The notes under the pieces: model-generated
Database searches by the model: none
The model's input: only the letters and a program-made list of their open reading frames with translations
What the model was told of the DNA's origin: nothing
Translations under genes and position numbers: made by a program
Assembly: GCF_004421005.1 (NCBI RefSeq)
Contig: NZ_CP038026.1
Coordinates: 2,294,001-2,358,000, forward strand
DNA from: Pseudoduganella plicata
GTDB lineage: Bacteria; Pseudomonadota; Gammaproteobacteria; Burkholderiales; Burkholderiaceae_D
Direction: 5' to 3'
DNA: 64,000 nt
In this document: one piece after another, positions 30,494 through 40,632 of the stretch
Numbering within the stretch: position 1 is the stretch's first letter
How the letters are laid out: every line of letters begins with the position of its first letter

Positions 30494-31540
30494 ATGGAAA
30501 AAATCAGACTCGGGCGCACCGACCTGGAAGTCTCGCGCATCTGCCTCGGCACGATGACGTTCGGCGAGCAGAATTCGGAAAGCGACGCGCACAGCCAGCT
30601 GGACCTGGCACTGGCGCGGGGCATCGACTTCATCGACACGGCGGAAATGTATCCCGTCATGCCGAGTGCGGCCACGCAGGGATCGACGGAGCGCTTCATC
30701 GGCACGTGGCTGAAGAAATCCGGCATGCGCGACAAGGTGGTGCTGGCCACGAAGGCGGCCGGCCCCAATCCGAACACGCACTGGATCCGGGGCGGCAAGC
30801 AGAATTTCGACGAGGCGAACCTGCGCGCGGCGGTGGAAACCAGCCTGCAACGGCTGCAGACGGACTACATCGACCTGTACCAGCTGCACTGGCCGAGCCG
30901 CAACGTGCCGATCTTCGGCGCCACCGCGTTCGAGCCGCAGAAGGAGCGCGCCAGCGTCGCCATCGAAGACACGCTGGCCGCGCTGGGCAAGCTGGTCGAT
31001 GAAGGCAAGATCCGCCACATCGGCGTATCGAACGAGTCGTGCTGGGGCGTCTGCGAATTCATCAAGCAGGCCGAGACGAAGGGACTGCCGCGCATCGCGA
31101 CGATCCAGAACCTGTACAACCTGACGGCGCGCCATTTCGAAACCAGCCTGCTGGACGAAACGTGCTTCCGCGAGGACGTCAGCCTGCTGGCCTACAGCCC
31201 CCTCGCCTTCGGGCAGCTGACGGCCAAGTACCACGACAATCCGAAGGCGCACGGCCGCCTGACGATCTTCCCGCCGACGTGGAGCCCGCGCTACCTGCGT
31301 CCTTCGGTGCTGTTGGCGGTGGCGCAATACACGCAACTGGCCCGCGACAACGGCCTGACGCCGACGCAACTGGCGCTGGCCTGGTGCTACTCGCGCCCGT
31401 TCGTCGCCTCGACCATCATCGGCGCCACCACCCTGGCGCAGCTGGAAGAAAACATCGCCGCGTACACCGTCAGGCTGCCGCAGCATGTGCTCGAAGCGGT
31501 GGACGCGATCCACGCCAGTCTGCCGAACCCTGGCCAGTAA
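30494..31540 (+). CDS. Aldo/keto reductase (Tas-like)
   Basis: 348 aa NADPH-dependent oxidoreductase. The segments SRICLGTMTFGEQ, DFIDTAEMYPV, LATKAAG and YIDLYQLHWPSR contain the conserved catalytic Asp and Tyr (DTAEMY), and the C-terminal SRPFVASTIIGATTLAQLEENI binds the cofactor. Cotranscribed with pyrD from its spacing. The 96 bp encoding its last 31 residues plus stop recur as a diverged copy at 31615-31710. Confidence 0.9.
   Translation: MEKIRLGRTDLEVSRICLGTMTFGEQNSESDAHSQLDLALARGIDFIDTAEMYPVMPSAATQGSTERFIGTWLKKSGMRDKVVLATKAAGPNPNTHWIRGGKQNFDEANLRAAVETSLQRLQTDYIDLYQLHWPSRNVPIFGATAFEPQKERASVAIEDTLAALGKLVDEGKIRHIGVSNESCWGVCEFIKQAETKGLPRIATIQNLYNLTARHFETSLLDETCFREDVSLLAYSPLAFGQLTAKYHDNPKAHGRLTIFPPTWSPRYLRPSVLLAVAQYTQLARDNGLTPTQLALAWCYSRPFVASTIIGATTLAQLEENIAAYTVRLPQHVLEAVDAIHASLPNPGQ
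31445..31540 (+). repeat. 3' end of aldo/keto reductase gene, source copy of duplication
   Basis: The last 96 bp of the gene, including the stop codon, are repeated 170 bp downstream (31615-31710) with six substitutions. The similarity continues past the stop into two hairpin repeats. Confidence 0.9.
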
Positions 31541-31546
31541 GCCGCG

Positions 31547-31817
31547 CGAAAACCGGAGCCAGGCTCCGGTTTGATCTACCCGCGCAGAAACCGGTGACAG
31601 GCTCCGGTTTTTCTGAAGAAAACACCGCCGCGTACACGGTCAAGCTGCCGCAGCATGTGCTCGAAGCGGTGGACGCGATCCACGCAAGTCTGCCGAACCC
31701 GGGGCAGTAAGCTGCGCGAAAACCGGTGCCAGGCTCCGGTTTGATCGACGCCGCGCGGAAACCGGTGACAGGCTCCAGTTTTCCGCTCGTGGAAACAGGA
31801 GCCTGTCACCGGTTTTT
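31547..31817. repeat. Cluster of five CCGG hairpin repeats
   Basis: Units at about 31551-31572, 31588-31613, 31718-31742, 31758-31783 and 31791-31817. Two have GCCAGGCT in the loop, three have TGACAGGCT or its complement, and one stem is mutated. They surround the duplicated gene tail; the first two and the next two belong to the 170 bp tandem repeat. Confidence 0.8.
31615..31710 (+). pseudogene. Duplicated 3' fragment of the aldo/keto reductase gene
   Basis: 96 bp fragment encoding EENTAAYTVKLPQHVLEAVD and the rest of the C-terminus, and ending in TAA. It has 6 differences from the gene copy: four at third codon positions, plus Ile to Thr and Arg to Lys. It lacks a start or promoter of its own and lies between intergenic hairpins. 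Confidence 0.85.
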
Positions 31818-31924
31818 CTGGTAACTCATCTATATACGAAATATTCATAAGCAAAGCGCGTAGCAATCGTTCGTGCGCGGGTGGCGGGGCCTTAAGATAG
31901 CGGCATCGATAACCTTTTCCGCTA

Positions 31925-34279
31925 ATGATGAGCACACGCCACAAGAATTCCCTCCTCGTCTTCTCGCTGATCGCCGCCGCCACGGGGCCTGCCGTTGCGC
32001 AGGAAATGCCGGCCGCCGGCGACATGCAGACCGTCGTGGTCACCGGCACCTACGCTAAAAACCGCCGCAGCGCCGATTCCGAGTCGCCCATCGACATCAT
32101 CGGCGCCAAGGAGCTGCAGGCCACCGGATCGGCCGAGCTGGCTTCCGTTCTCGCGCGCGTGCTGCCGTCGATGAACTTCCCGCGCCCGTCCGGCGCCGAT
32201 GCGTCCGATGCCGTGCGTCCCGCGCAGTTGCGCGGCCTGGCGCCGGACCAGGTGCTGGTGCTCGTCAACGGCAAGCGCCGCCACACGTCCGCCGTCATCA
32301 ACGTCAACGGCACGTCCGGCCGCGGTTCCGCGCCGGTCGACCTGAACGCGATTCCGCTGGCCGCCATCGACCATATCGAAGTGCTGCGCGATGGCGCGTC
32401 CGCGCAATACGGGTCAGACGCCATCGCCGGCGTCGTCAACATCATCCTGAAAAAGGGACCGAAGGGTGGTGAAGTCGAAGTGGGTTACGGCGAGTACCAG
32501 GAAGGCGACGGCACACAGAAGACGATCAAGGCATCCGGCGGCTTCGCGCTGGGCGATAAAGGCTGGCTGCGCCTGGCGGCGGAAGCGGCCGACCGCGATC
32601 CGACCAACCGCGCCGGCGCCGATTTCCGCGATCCGAAGGAACCGCTGTACGGCCAGGTCACGCAGCGCTACGGCGACTCGGACACCAAGCCGCGCAACGT
32701 GATGTTCAATGCGCAGTACCAGGTAGGCGAGAACACGGACCTGTACGCGTTCGGCCAGTACGGCAGGCGCGACACGGAGGCGGCGGCCACGTGGCGCACA
32801 TCCACGCGCTCGCCCCTGTTCCCGCAAGGCTTCCTGCCGTTGCAGAACAGCGAATCGACCGATGCGTCGCTGGTGGCGGGCCTGAAGGGTGACTTCGGCG
32901 GCTGGCGCTGGGATGCCAGCGTGGACTACGGCCGCAACAGCTTCTGGCTCGACAGCGACAACACGGCCAACGCGGACCTGCTCGCGCAAAGCCCGACGCA
33001 CTTCCACCTCGGGAAGCTGACCAATACGCAGTCGGTCGCGAACTTCGACCTGGCGCGCGAGATTCCGGTCGCGGTCTTCAGCGGTCCGCTGACGGTGGCG
33101 ACGGGTATCGAAATCCGGCACGAGGAATACGAGATCGGCGCCGGCGACGAGGCGTCGTACTTCGGCGGCGGCGCGCAGGGCTTTGCCGGCTTCCGTCCCG
33201 TCAACGCGGGCAAGAACAGCCGCAGCAACCAGTCGGCCTACGTCAACCTGGAAGCGCAGGTGACGCCGAAGCTTTCCGCCGCCCTGGCAACGCGCTACGA
33301 ACACTACACGGACTTCGGCAGCACGACGTCGGCAAAGGCTTCGGCACGTTACGCCTTCAACGACAAGGTCTCGCTGCGCGGCACGGCCTCCTCCGGCTTC
33401 CGCGCACCGTCGCTGGCGCAGCAGTTCTACACGATCACGACCACCAATTTCTCCGTCATCAACGGTGTCAACACGCCGATCGAGACGGGCACGTTTGCCG
33501 TCAACAGCGCGGCCGCGCGCGCCATCGGCGCGACGCCGCTGAAGGCGGAAAAGGCGCGCAACTACAGCATCGGCCTGCAGCTCTCGCCGACGCGCAACTT
33601 CAACACCAGCGTGGACGTCTACCGCATCTTCGTGGACGACCGCATCGCGCTGTCGGCCAACATGACGCTGCCGCCAACGCTGCGCAACGCACTGGCCGCG
33701 CAGGGCGTGCAGGTTGGCGCGGGCCGCTACTTCACCAACGCCATCGACACGAAGACGACGGGCGTGGACGTCGTCAGCACGTATCGTCTGGACCTCCAGA
33801 ACCGCGACCGCATCGACTTCACGGCCGCGTACAACCACAACAAGAACGAAGTGGAAAACGTGGCCGCCAACCCGGCGCTGCTGACCGCGAACAACCTGCT
33901 GCTGATCGACCGCCAGACAGTGCTGCGTACCACGGTCGGTTCGCCGAAAGACAAGCTCAGTCTCGGCGTGGATTACACCACAAGCGTATGGAACGCCCAC
34001 GCGCAGGCGACGCAGTACGGCAAGTTCACGGTCCCGCAAAACAACCCGGCCTACGACCAGACGTACGGCCGCCAGTGGGTGCTGGACGTTTCGGGCAGCA
34101 TCAAGCTGGCGCAGAACTGGCGCATCACCGCCGGCATCGACAACCTGACGGACAGCTACCCGGACAAGACCACGTCGGCCAACAACCTGAACGTGGCCGG
34201 CATCTACCCCTACAGCATCTGGTCGCCGGCCGGGTTCAATGGACGCTACTACTATGCCAAGGTGGCGTACAGCTGGTAA
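31925..34279 (+). CDS. TonB-dependent outer-membrane receptor
   Basis: 784 aa with a signal peptide (residues 1-26, ending AVAQ). The TonB box-like segment MQTVVVTGTYAKNR is followed by a plug domain (SPIDIIGAKELQATGSAELASVLARVLPS... RGLAPDQVLVLVNGKRR... VLRDGASAQYGSDAIAGVVNI) and a 22-stranded barrel ending YYYAKVAYSW with the terminal aromatic residue. The substrate is unknown; no siderophore or vitamin genes adjoin it. The start has no strong RBS; the second ATG (31928) is possible. Confidence 0.9.
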   Translation: MMSTRHKNSLLVFSLIAAATGPAVAQEMPAAGDMQTVVVTGTYAKNRRSADSESPIDIIGAKELQATGSAELASVLARVLPSMNFPRPSGADASDAVRPAQLRGLAPDQVLVLVNGKRRHTSAVINVNGTSGRGSAPVDLNAIPLAAIDHIEVLRDGASAQYGSDAIAGVVNIILKKGPKGGEVEVGYGEYQEGDGTQKTIKASGGFALGDKGWLRLAAEAADRDPTNRAGADFRDPKEPLYGQVTQRYGDSDTKPRNVMFNAQYQVGENTDLYAFGQYGRRDTEAAATWRTSTRSPLFPQGFLPLQNSESTDASLVAGLKGDFGGWRWDASVDYGRNSFWLDSDNTANADLLAQSPTHFHLGKLTNTQSVANFDLAREIPVAVFSGPLTVATGIEIRHEEYEIGAGDEASYFGGGAQGFAGFRPVNAGKNSRSNQSAYVNLEAQVTPKLSAALATRYEHYTDFGSTTSAKASARYAFNDKVSLRGTASSGFRAPSLAQQFYTITTTNFSVINGVNTPIETGTFAVNSAAARAIGATPLKAEKARNYSIGLQLSPTRNFNTSVDVYRIFVDDRIALSANMTLPPTLRNALAAQGVQVGAGRYFTNAIDTKTTGVDVVSTYRLDLQNRDRIDFTAAYNHNKNEVENVAANPALLTANNLLLIDRQTVLRTTVGSPKDKLSLGVDYTTSVWNAHAQATQYGKFTVPQNNPAYDQTYGRQWVLDVSGSIKLAQNWRITAGIDNLTDSYPDKTTSANNLNVAGIYPYSIWSPAGFNGRYYYAKVAYSW

Positions 34280-34296
34280 GCCTGCAAGAAAAAAGG

Positions 34297-34326
34297 AAAA
34301 AACCGGTGACAGGCACCGGTTTTTTT
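34297..34326. terminator. Bidirectional hairpin terminator between the receptor gene and cysB
   Basis: 12 bp stem AAAAAACCGGTG / CACCGGTTTTTT with loop ACAGG, between two convergent genes. A-run and T-run on both sides make it a terminator in both directions. It is a variant of the CCGGTGACAGGCTCCGG repeat and directly abuts the cysB stop. Confidence 0.8.
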
Positions 34327-35259
34327 CTATGCCGCCTCGGCCCCCAGCAACGCCTGTTCGATATCGCCGCGTTTGAGCTCCGGCGCGAACTGCGCGATGA
34401 ACTCGTACGCATAGGTGCGCAGGTAGGCGCCGCGGCGCACGGCGAGGCGCGTGGTGTTCGACGCGAACAGGTGCGACGCTTCGATCGCGCGCAGGCCCTG
34501 GTCGCGGCCATGGTCGAACGCCATCGAGGCAACCAGGCCCACGCCCAGGCCCAGCGCGACGTACTGCTTGATGACGTCCGAATCCATCGCCGTCAGCACG
34601 ATGTCGGGACGCACGCCCGCCTTGTCGAACGCGTCGTCGATATGGCCACGGCCCGTGAAGCCCACGTCGTACGTAATCAGCGGGAACTCGGCCAGGTCTT
34701 CCAGCCGTACCGGCGTGCGCTGCAGCAGCGGGTGCCCTTCCGGTACGACGATCAGGTGGCTCCAGCGATAGCACGGGAACGATACGAGGTCGGGGAACTG
34801 CGACAGGCCCTCGGTGGCGATGCCGATATCGGCCTTGCCCGACAGGACCCACTCGGCGATGTGTTCCGGCGCGCTTTGCTGCAGGGCGATGCGCACGTCC
34901 GGGAACGCCGTGCGGAAGTGCTGCACGGCGCGCGGCAACGCATAGCGTGCCTGCGTGTGCGTGGCCGCCACCGTCAGCGTGCCGGTGCTTTTTCCCTTGT
35001 ATTCGAGGCTGGCCTGCTGCAGGTTCTCCGCCTCGATCAGCAGCCTGTCGATGATTTTCAGGATGCCCTTGCCGGGCTCCGTCAGGCCCGTCAGGCGCTT
35101 GCCGTTGCGTTCGAAAATGACGACGCCCAGTTCATCTTCCAGTTCGCGGATCTGGCGGCTCACACCGGGCTGCGACGTAAACAGCGCATTGGCCACTTCC
35201 GTCAGGTTGTAGTTGCGGCGCGCGGCCTCGCGGATGGAACGCAGCTGCTGGAAATTCAT
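34327..35259 (-). CDS. cysB: CysB-family LysR transcriptional regulator
   Basis: 310 aa LysR-type activator with an N-terminal winged helix ([38 protein letters not shown]) and the CysB substrate-binding fold ([37 protein letters not shown]). CysB controls sulfate and cysteine genes and senses O-acetylserine or sulfate. It overlaps cysA by 4 bp at the end of the sulfate operon; the position supports CysB rather than the related SsuR or Cbl, but this is not proven. Confidence 0.92.
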   Translation of the reverse strand: MNFQQLRSIREAARRNYNLTEVANALFTSQPGVSRQIRELEDELGVVIFERNGKRLTGLTEPGKGILKIIDRLLIEAENLQQASLEYKGKSTGTLTVAATHTQARYALPRAVQHFRTAFPDVRIALQQSAPEHIAEWVLSGKADIGIATEGLSQFPDLVSFPCYRWSHLIVVPEGHPLLQRTPVRLEDLAEFPLITYDVGFTGRGHIDDAFDKAGVRPDIVLTAMDSDVIKQYVALGLGVGLVASMAFDHGRDQGLRAIEASHLFASNTTRLAVRRGAYLRTYAYEFIAQFAPELKRGDIEQALLGAEAA

Positions 35260-36332
35260 ATCGCGGCTCCTTCGTCGACAAACACGTGCAGGCGTTTTGG
35301 CCGCACCACCAGCGTCTCGCCCTCCTTCAGATCCAGGTGGCGGAAGCGGTCATTGGAAATGGTCGCTTCGATGATCTGGGCGTTGTCGGCGCGTTCCAGG
35401 TCCAGCTGGGCCAGCGGGCCGATCGCGTGCGCGCGGCGCAGCTTGACGACGATGCCCTCGGCGCCCTGCGCATAGCGGTCGATCTCCAGGTCGTGCGGCC
35501 GCACGTAAGCCGTGCCCTTGCCGTCCTGGACGCCGCGATGCTGGTCTGGCACGTCGAACTGCACGCCTTCGCTGGCCAGCACGCCGTCATGCACGCGGCC
35601 ATGGAAGACGTTGACGTTGCCGAGGAAGCCGTAGACAAACGGCGACGCGGGATGGTTGTACACCTCGTCCGGGGCACCCAGCTGCTCGACACGGCCCTTG
35701 TTCATCAGGACCACCTGGTCGGCCACTTCCAGCGCTTCTTCCTGGTCGTGCGTGACGAAGATCGACGTCACGTGCAGGTCGTCGTGCAGGCGGCGCAGCC
35801 AGCGGCGCAGTTCCTTGCGCACCTTCGCGTCAAGGGCGCCGAACGGCTCGTCGAGCAGCAGCACGCGCGGCTCGACGGCCAGCGCGCGCGCCAGTGCGAT
35901 CCGCTGGCGCTGGCCGCCCGAGAGCTGCGGCGGATGGCGGTCCGCCAGCCAGTCCAGCTGGACCAGTTCCAGCAGGTCTTTCACCTTGCGGCGGATCTGG
36001 TCTTCGGACGGGCGCTCGGCGCGCGGCTTCACGCGCAGGCCGAAGGCGACGTTCTCGAACACCGTCATGTGCTTGAACAGCGCGTAGTGCTGGAACACGA
36101 AGCCCACCTGGCGCTCGCGCACGTGGCGTGCCGACGCGTCCTCGCCATCGAGCAGCACCTGGCCCGAATCCGGGTGCTCCAGGCCGGCGATGCAGCGCAA
36201 GAGCGTCGTCTTGCCGCAGCCCGATGGGCCCAGCAATGCCGTCAGCTCGCCCGCCGGGAAGTCCAGCGATACGTTGTTCAGCGCGGTGAAGTCGCCGAAA
36301 CGCTTGTTGATGTTCTTGACTGCGATCGTCAT
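35256..36332 (-). CDS. cysA: Sulfate/thiosulfate ABC transporter ATP-binding protein
   Basis: 358 aa. Walker [10 protein letters not shown], signature [15 protein letters not shown], Walker [11 protein letters not shown] and the switch His are intact, with a C-terminal regulatory domain from about residue 240. CysA energises CysT/CysW. 12 bp after cysW; overlaps cysB by 4 bp. Confidence 0.96.
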   Translation of the reverse strand: MTIAVKNINKRFGDFTALNNVSLDFPAGELTALLGPSGCGKTTLLRCIAGLEHPDSGQVLLDGEDASARHVRERQVGFVFQHYALFKHMTVFENVAFGLRVKPRAERPSEDQIRRKVKDLLELVQLDWLADRHPPQLSGGQRQRIALARALAVEPRVLLLDEPFGALDAKVRKELRRWLRRLHDDLHVTSIFVTHDQEEALEVADQVVLMNKGRVEQLGAPDEVYNHPASPFVYGFLGNVNVFHGRVHDGVLASEGVQFDVPDQHRGVQDGKGTAYVRPHDLEIDRYAQGAEGIVVKLRRAHAIGPLAQLDLERADNAQIIEATISNDRFRHLDLKEGETLVVRPKRLHVFVDEGAAI

Positions 36333-36344
36333 GTCTTGCTCCGC

Positions 36345-37220
36345 TCAGTGTTCAGTGCTGTCGTCGGCACGGCTTTCGTGCAGGCGCCATTCGATAAAGG
36401 ACTTCAATGCCAGCGTGACCAGTGCCAGCAGCGCCAGCAGCGAAGCGACGGCAAAGGCGGCCACGAAGTTGTACTCGTTGTAGAGGATCTCGACCTGCAG
36501 CGGCATCGTGTTGGTCTCGCCGCGGATATGGCCCGACACCACCGAGACGGCGCCGAATTCGCCCATGGCGCGGGCGTTACACAGGATCACGCCATACAGC
36601 AGGCCCCATTTGATGTTCGGCAGCGTGACGCGGAAGAACGTCTGCCAGCCCGACGCACCGAGCACCACGGCAGCTTCCTCTTCCTCGCTGCCCTGTGCCT
36701 GCATCAGCGGGATCAGTTCGCGCGCGACGAAGGGGAACGTGATGAAGATCGTGGCCAGCACGATGCCGGGCACGGCGAACAGGATCTTGATGTCGCGCGC
36801 CATCAGCCATTCGCCGAACCAGCCCTGCGCGCCAAACAGCAGCACGTAGATCAGGCCCGAGATCACAGGCGACACGGAGAACGGCAGGTCGATCAATGTC
36901 AGCAGCAGGCTCTTGCCGCGGAATTCGAATTTCGCCACGGCCCACGATGCGGCCACGCCGAACACGAGGTTCAGCGGCACGGCAATGCCGGCCGCGATCA
37001 GTGTCAGCTTGATGGCCGAGATGGCGTCTTCGTCGACGATGGCCTCGACGTACGTCTGCCAGCCCTTGCGCAGCGCTTCGGTGAAGACGGCAACGAGCGG
37101 CACGAACAGGAACAGCGTGAGGAATGCCAGCGCGACGGCCAGCAGCACCCAGCGTACCCACGCGGGTTCGAGGACGTCCGAGACGGTGGGCAATTCGCCG
37201 CGGCGAGAGGATGTGCTCAT
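36345..37220 (-). CDS. cysW: Sulfate/thiosulfate ABC transporter permease
   Basis: 291 aa with six membrane helices and the EAA-like ATPase contact motif ([23 protein letters not shown]). Forms the channel with CysT. Two bases separate it from the cysT stop. Confidence 0.95.
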   Translation of the reverse strand: MSTSSRRGELPTVSDVLEPAWVRWVLLAVALAFLTLFLFVPLVAVFTEALRKGWQTYVEAIVDEDAISAIKLTLIAAGIAVPLNLVFGVAASWAVAKFEFRGKSLLLTLIDLPFSVSPVISGLIYVLLFGAQGWFGEWLMARDIKILFAVPGIVLATIFITFPFVARELIPLMQAQGSEEEEAAVVLGASGWQTFFRVTLPNIKWGLLYGVILCNARAMGEFGAVSVVSGHIRGETNTMPLQVEILYNEYNFVAAFAVASLLALLALVTLALKSFIEWRLHESRADDSTEH

Positions 37221-37222
37221 AA

Positions 37223-38104
37223 TTATTTCCCCGACTTGCCGCGCGCCCAGGCCTGCAGCAGGTTAATTGTCAACAGCATGAGGAACGAGACGACCAGCAT
37301 GACGACGGCAATGGCCGTGGCACCCGCGTAGTCGTACTGCTCCAGCTTCGTGATGATGAACAGCGGCGTGATCTCGGAGACCATCGGCATGTTCCCGGCA
37401 ATGAAGATGACGGAGCCGTATTCGCCGGTGGCGCGGGCGAAGGCCAGCGCGAAACCCGTCATCAGCGACGGCATGATGGTCGGGAAAACCACCTTGACGA
37501 ACGTCTGCAGCGACGAGGCGCCCAGCGACGCGGCGGCTTCCTCCAGCTCGCGCTCCGCGTCCTCCAGCACGGGCTGCACGGTGCGCACGACGAACGGCAG
37601 GCCGATAAAGGTCAGCGCCAGCACGACGCCCAGGGGCGTGAACGCGACCTTGATGCCCAGCGTGCCTTCGATGAAGGTGCCGAGCCAGCCGTTGGACGAA
37701 TACAGGGCGGTCAGCGTGATGCCGGCAACAGCCGTCGGCAGCGCGAACGGCAGGTCGACCAGCGCGTCGACGAAGCGCTTGCCGGGAAAGCGGTAACGCA
37801 CCAGCACCCACGCGACGATGCCGCCAAAAATAACGTTGATGAAGGCAGCAATCAGCGAGGCGCCGAACGTCAGCCGGTACGATGCCATCACGCGTTCGGA
37901 CGTGACGGCGCTCCAGAACGCCTCCCACGTCATCGTGAACGTCTTGAGGAAGACGGCGGACAACGGGATCAGGACGATCAGCGTCAGGTAGAAAATCGTG
38001 AAGCCCAGCGAGAGCTTAAAGCCCGGCATGACGCGGTACGGCGCCCTGCTCTTCGTCGCGGCTTGGATCGGCACCGGCTGTGCGGCCGGCAGGACTGCGG
38101 ACAT
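37223..38104 (-). CDS. cysT: Sulfate/thiosulfate ABC transporter permease
   Basis: 293 aa with six membrane helices and the EAA-like loop ([25 protein letters not shown]). First gene of cysTWA-cysB. The region upstream of 38104 is AT-richer and holds hairpin repeats, so this part of the cluster may have its own promoter, separate from sbp. Confidence 0.95.
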   Translation of the reverse strand: MSAVLPAAQPVPIQAATKSRAPYRVMPGFKLSLGFTIFYLTLIVLIPLSAVFLKTFTMTWEAFWSAVTSERVMASYRLTFGASLIAAFINVIFGGIVAWVLVRYRFPGKRFVDALVDLPFALPTAVAGITLTALYSSNGWLGTFIEGTLGIKVAFTPLGVVLALTFIGLPFVVRTVQPVLEDAERELEEAAASLGASSLQTFVKVVFPTIMPSLMTGFALAFARATGEYGSVIFIAGNMPMVSEITPLFIITKLEQYDYAGATAIAVVMLVVSFLMLLTINLLQAWARGKSGK

Positions 38105-38242
38105 GGTGGCCCCTCTTATTACATTTTCGGATAATGAGGCCGAATAATCGCAGAGGAGCGTAATAACCCAAACTACGCTTTTGTCATTTGCTTAGATGCC
38201 AGATGGGATATGAAAGCAAAGACCGGGAGCAACCCCGATGAC

Positions 38243-38301
38243 AAAACCGGTGACAGGCTCCTGTTTTCGCATGGCGAAAACAGGAGCCTGTCACCGGTTT
38301 T
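38243..38301. repeat. Large CCGGTGACAGGCTCC inverted repeat
   Basis: Perfect 28 bp inverted repeat: 38243-38270 and 38274-38301 with loop ATG. The core is the unit AAAACCGGTGACAGGCTCC extended by TGTTTTCGC. A degenerate unit follows at about 38304-38330. It lies between the ends of the peroxiredoxin gene and the start of cysT on the minus strand, 44 bp after the peroxiredoxin stop. Confidence 0.85.
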
Positions 38302-38345
38302 TTGAAACAGGGGTCTGTACCGGGTTTTGCCCGGGCGTCAGCCCA

Positions 38346-38984
38346 TTACTTGTTTGGCTGGGGCGTCAGGCGCAGGTACGGTTTCGGGGCCGTGAAGCCT
38401 TTCGGGTACTTCTGCTGGATGACTTCCGGATCCTGTACCGTCAGCGGGATGATGACGTCGTCGCCGTCCTTCCAGTTGCCCGGCGTGGCGACCGTATGCT
38501 TGTCGGTCAGCTGCAGGGCGTCGATGACGCGCAGGATTTCGTCGAAGTTGCGGCCCGTGGTCAAAGGGTAGGTGATCTGCAGGCGGATCTTCCTGGCCGG
38601 GTCGATGACGAACAGCGAGCGCACCGTGGCGGTGGCGGACTGCTCCGGGTGGATCATGTCGTACAGCGTGGCGACCTTGCGGTCCGCGTCGGCGACGATG
38701 GGGAAGCCGACCACCGTCTTCTGGGTTTCCTCGATGTCCTTGATCCACTCGGTGTGCGAGTCGGCAGTGTCGACCGACAGCGCGATCGCCTTGACGTTGC
38801 GCTTGTCGAATTCAGGCTTGAGTTTCGCCGTCAGGCCCAGTTCCGTCGTGCAGACGGGCGTGAAGTCGGCCGGGTGGGAGAACAGCACCACCCAGGAATC
38901 GCCGGCCCACTCATGGAATTTGAGACGGCCGATGCTGGAGTCCTGTTCGAAATCGGGGGCGGTATCGCCAAGGCGTAGCGTCAT
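38346..38984 (-). CDS. Peroxiredoxin (1-Cys, Prx6/AhpC type)
   Basis: 212 aa thiol peroxidase. The active-site segment reads SHPADFTPVCTTELG with the peroxidatic Cys near residue 47 and no matching resolving Cys visible later, which fits the 1-Cys Prx6 group. The C-terminal PKGFTAPKPYLRLTP is typical. ATG 38984 (MTLRLGD) is used; the frame runs farther upstream over the hydrolase gene without homology. Sits between sbp and cysT in the sulfate cluster, so its expression may follow sulfur status. Confidence 0.92.
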   Translation of the reverse strand: MTLRLGDTAPDFEQDSSIGRLKFHEWAGDSWVVLFSHPADFTPVCTTELGLTAKLKPEFDKRNVKAIALSVDTADSHTEWIKDIEETQKTVVGFPIVADADRKVATLYDMIHPEQSATATVRSLFVIDPARKIRLQITYPLTTGRNFDEILRVIDALQLTDKHTVATPGNWKDGDDVIIPLTVQDPEVIQQKYPKGFTAPKPYLRLTPQPNK

Positions 38985-39019
38985 GTAAGTCTCCGGAAAA
39001 AAGTGATCTTGAAAGTTCG

Positions 39020-39574
39020 TCAATAAGCGGACAGTGCATTGTGCGCCCGTTCGGCCAGCGCTTGCAACTGCTGCTGGCCGTACAGCCAGTCGCCCAGGCC
39101 GGATTCGGCATTGATATGGCCCAGCTCTCCGGCCTCGATGAAGGTGCTGCCCCAGCGTTCGGCCCAGCCGCGCGCCCGCTCCAGCGTCATCCACGGGTCG
39201 TTGGCACTGGCGATCATGATCGACGGGCACGGCAGCGCTCCGTGCGGCAGCAGGTCGGCCACGCCGAACTTGTCCGGGTCCGCCGGTGCCACCAGCAGCA
39301 GGCCGGCGACGTGCCCCGGATCGCGCGCCACACTGCGCACGGCAGCCAGGCAGCCGAAGCTGTGCGCGACGATCAAGGTGGGCCGCCGCTCGGCTTGGCG
39401 GGCCGCATCCACGCGGCCGCTCCAGGCAGGCAGATCGGGCTCGCTCCAGTCGCGCTGCTCCACGCGCTGGAACGACGGGTACAGGCGCTGCCAGCGGCTT
39501 TGCCAATGGTCTGGCCCGCTGCCATGCAGTCCGGGCGCCACGAGGACGCGGTATGGCGCAAGCGTCGGCATCAT
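39020..39574 (-). CDS. Alpha/beta hydrolase (RBBP9/YdeN family)
   Basis: 184 aa small serine hydrolase. The nucleophile elbow is AHSFGC, the acid is in IASANDPW, and the base His is in GELGHINAESG. Substrate unknown. It starts 7 bp after the sbp stop, so it is translated from the same transcript. Confidence 0.87.
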   Translation of the reverse strand: MMPTLAPYRVLVAPGLHGSGPDHWQSRWQRLYPSFQRVEQRDWSEPDLPAWSGRVDAARQAERRPTLIVAHSFGCLAAVRSVARDPGHVAGLLLVAPADPDKFGVADLLPHGALPCPSIMIASANDPWMTLERARGWAERWGSTFIEAGELGHINAESGLGDWLYGQQQLQALAERAHNALSAY

Positions 39575-39581
39575 GCGTCCG

Positions 39582-40577
39582 TTATTTCTGGTAGATCTGG
39601 TCGAACACGCCGCCGTCGGCGAAGTGGGTTTTCTGCGCGCGCGCCCAGTCGCCCGCCACGTCGCCCAGCGTGAACAGTTTCACGTTGGGGAACTGCGCCG
39701 CATACTTCTTGGCTTCCTTTTCCACCGTCGGGCGGTAATAGTTCTTCGCGATCAGCTCCTGCGCCGCATCCGTGTACAGGAAGTTCAGGTACGCCTCGGC
39801 CACCTTGCGGGTGCCGCGCCGGTCGACGACCTTGTCGACGACCGACACCGGCGGCTCGGCCAGGATGGAGACGGACGGCGCCACGATCTGCACCTTGTCC
39901 GGGCCCAGTTCCTTGATGGCCAGCAGCGCTTCGTTCTCCCACGCGATCAGCACGTCGCCGATGCCGCGCTCGACAAACGTCGTGGTGGCGCCGCGCGCGC
40001 CGGAATCGAGCACCGGCACGTTCTTGTACAGTTTTTTCAGGTATTCGCGCGCTGCGGCGTCGCTGCCGCCCGGCTGGCGCAGCGCGTAGCCATACGCCGC
40101 CAGATGATTCCAGCGGGCGCCGCCGGACGTTTTCGGATTCGGTGTGATGACCTGGATGCCTGGCTTGACGAGGTCCCCCCAGTCCTTGATGCCCTTCGGG
40201 TTGCCCTTGCGGACGAGGAACACGATCGTCGACGTGTATGGCGCGGCATTCTTGCCCAGGCGCTTCTGCCAGGCCTTGTTGACCAGGCCGCGCTCGGCAA
40301 TGGCGTCGATATCGTAGGCCAGCGCAAGGGTGACGACATCCGCTTCCAGGCCGTCAATGACAGCGCGGCCCTGCTTGCCCGAGCCACCATGGGACTGCTT
40401 GATCTTGACGTTGTCACCCGTCCTGGCTTTCCAGTCCTTGGCAAAGGCTTCGTTGACGTCCTGGTACAGCTCGCGCGTCGGGTCGTACGACACGTTGAGC
40501 AGGCTGATGTCGGCCGCCTGCGCGGTCAGGGACAGCGCGAGCGCGGCGGCAACAGCGGTGATTTTTTTGGACAGCAT
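39582..40577 (-). CDS. sbp: Sulfate-binding periplasmic protein
   Basis: 331 aa substrate-binding protein for sulfate ABC uptake. Signal peptide at residues 1-22 ([10 protein letters not shown]). Ligand-site segments [49 protein letters not shown] and [15 protein letters not shown]-like residues match Sbp/CysP. ATG 40577 (MLSKKI) was chosen; the frame also contains a TTG at 40583. It heads a minus-strand run with a hydrolase and a peroxiredoxin, ahead of cysTWA. Confidence 0.95.
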   Translation of the reverse strand: MLSKKITAVAAALALSLTAQAADISLLNVSYDPTRELYQDVNEAFAKDWKARTGDNVKIKQSHGGSGKQGRAVIDGLEADVVTLALAYDIDAIAERGLVNKAWQKRLGKNAAPYTSTIVFLVRKGNPKGIKDWGDLVKPGIQVITPNPKTSGGARWNHLAAYGYALRQPGGSDAAAREYLKKLYKNVPVLDSGARGATTTFVERGIGDVLIAWENEALLAIKELGPDKVQIVAPSVSILAEPPVSVVDKVVDRRGTRKVAEAYLNFLYTDAAQELIAKNYYRPTVEKEAKKYAAQFPNVKLFTLGDVAGDWARAQKTHFADGGVFDQIYQK

Positions 40578-40632
40578 GAGCAACCCCTTTATGTTCGGAC
40601 ATCGCAGCGTACCCGCCGGCCTTATAAAAGAG

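Noticed and set aside
31547-31817. CRISPR-like array
   Set aside because: Repeats are hairpins of variable orientation with no constant spacers, and no cas genes occur in the window.
38985-39506. N-terminal extension of the peroxiredoxin
   Set aside because: The frame continues upstream over the hydrolase gene but lacks similarity to any extension; Prx6-type proteins start at MTLRLGD.
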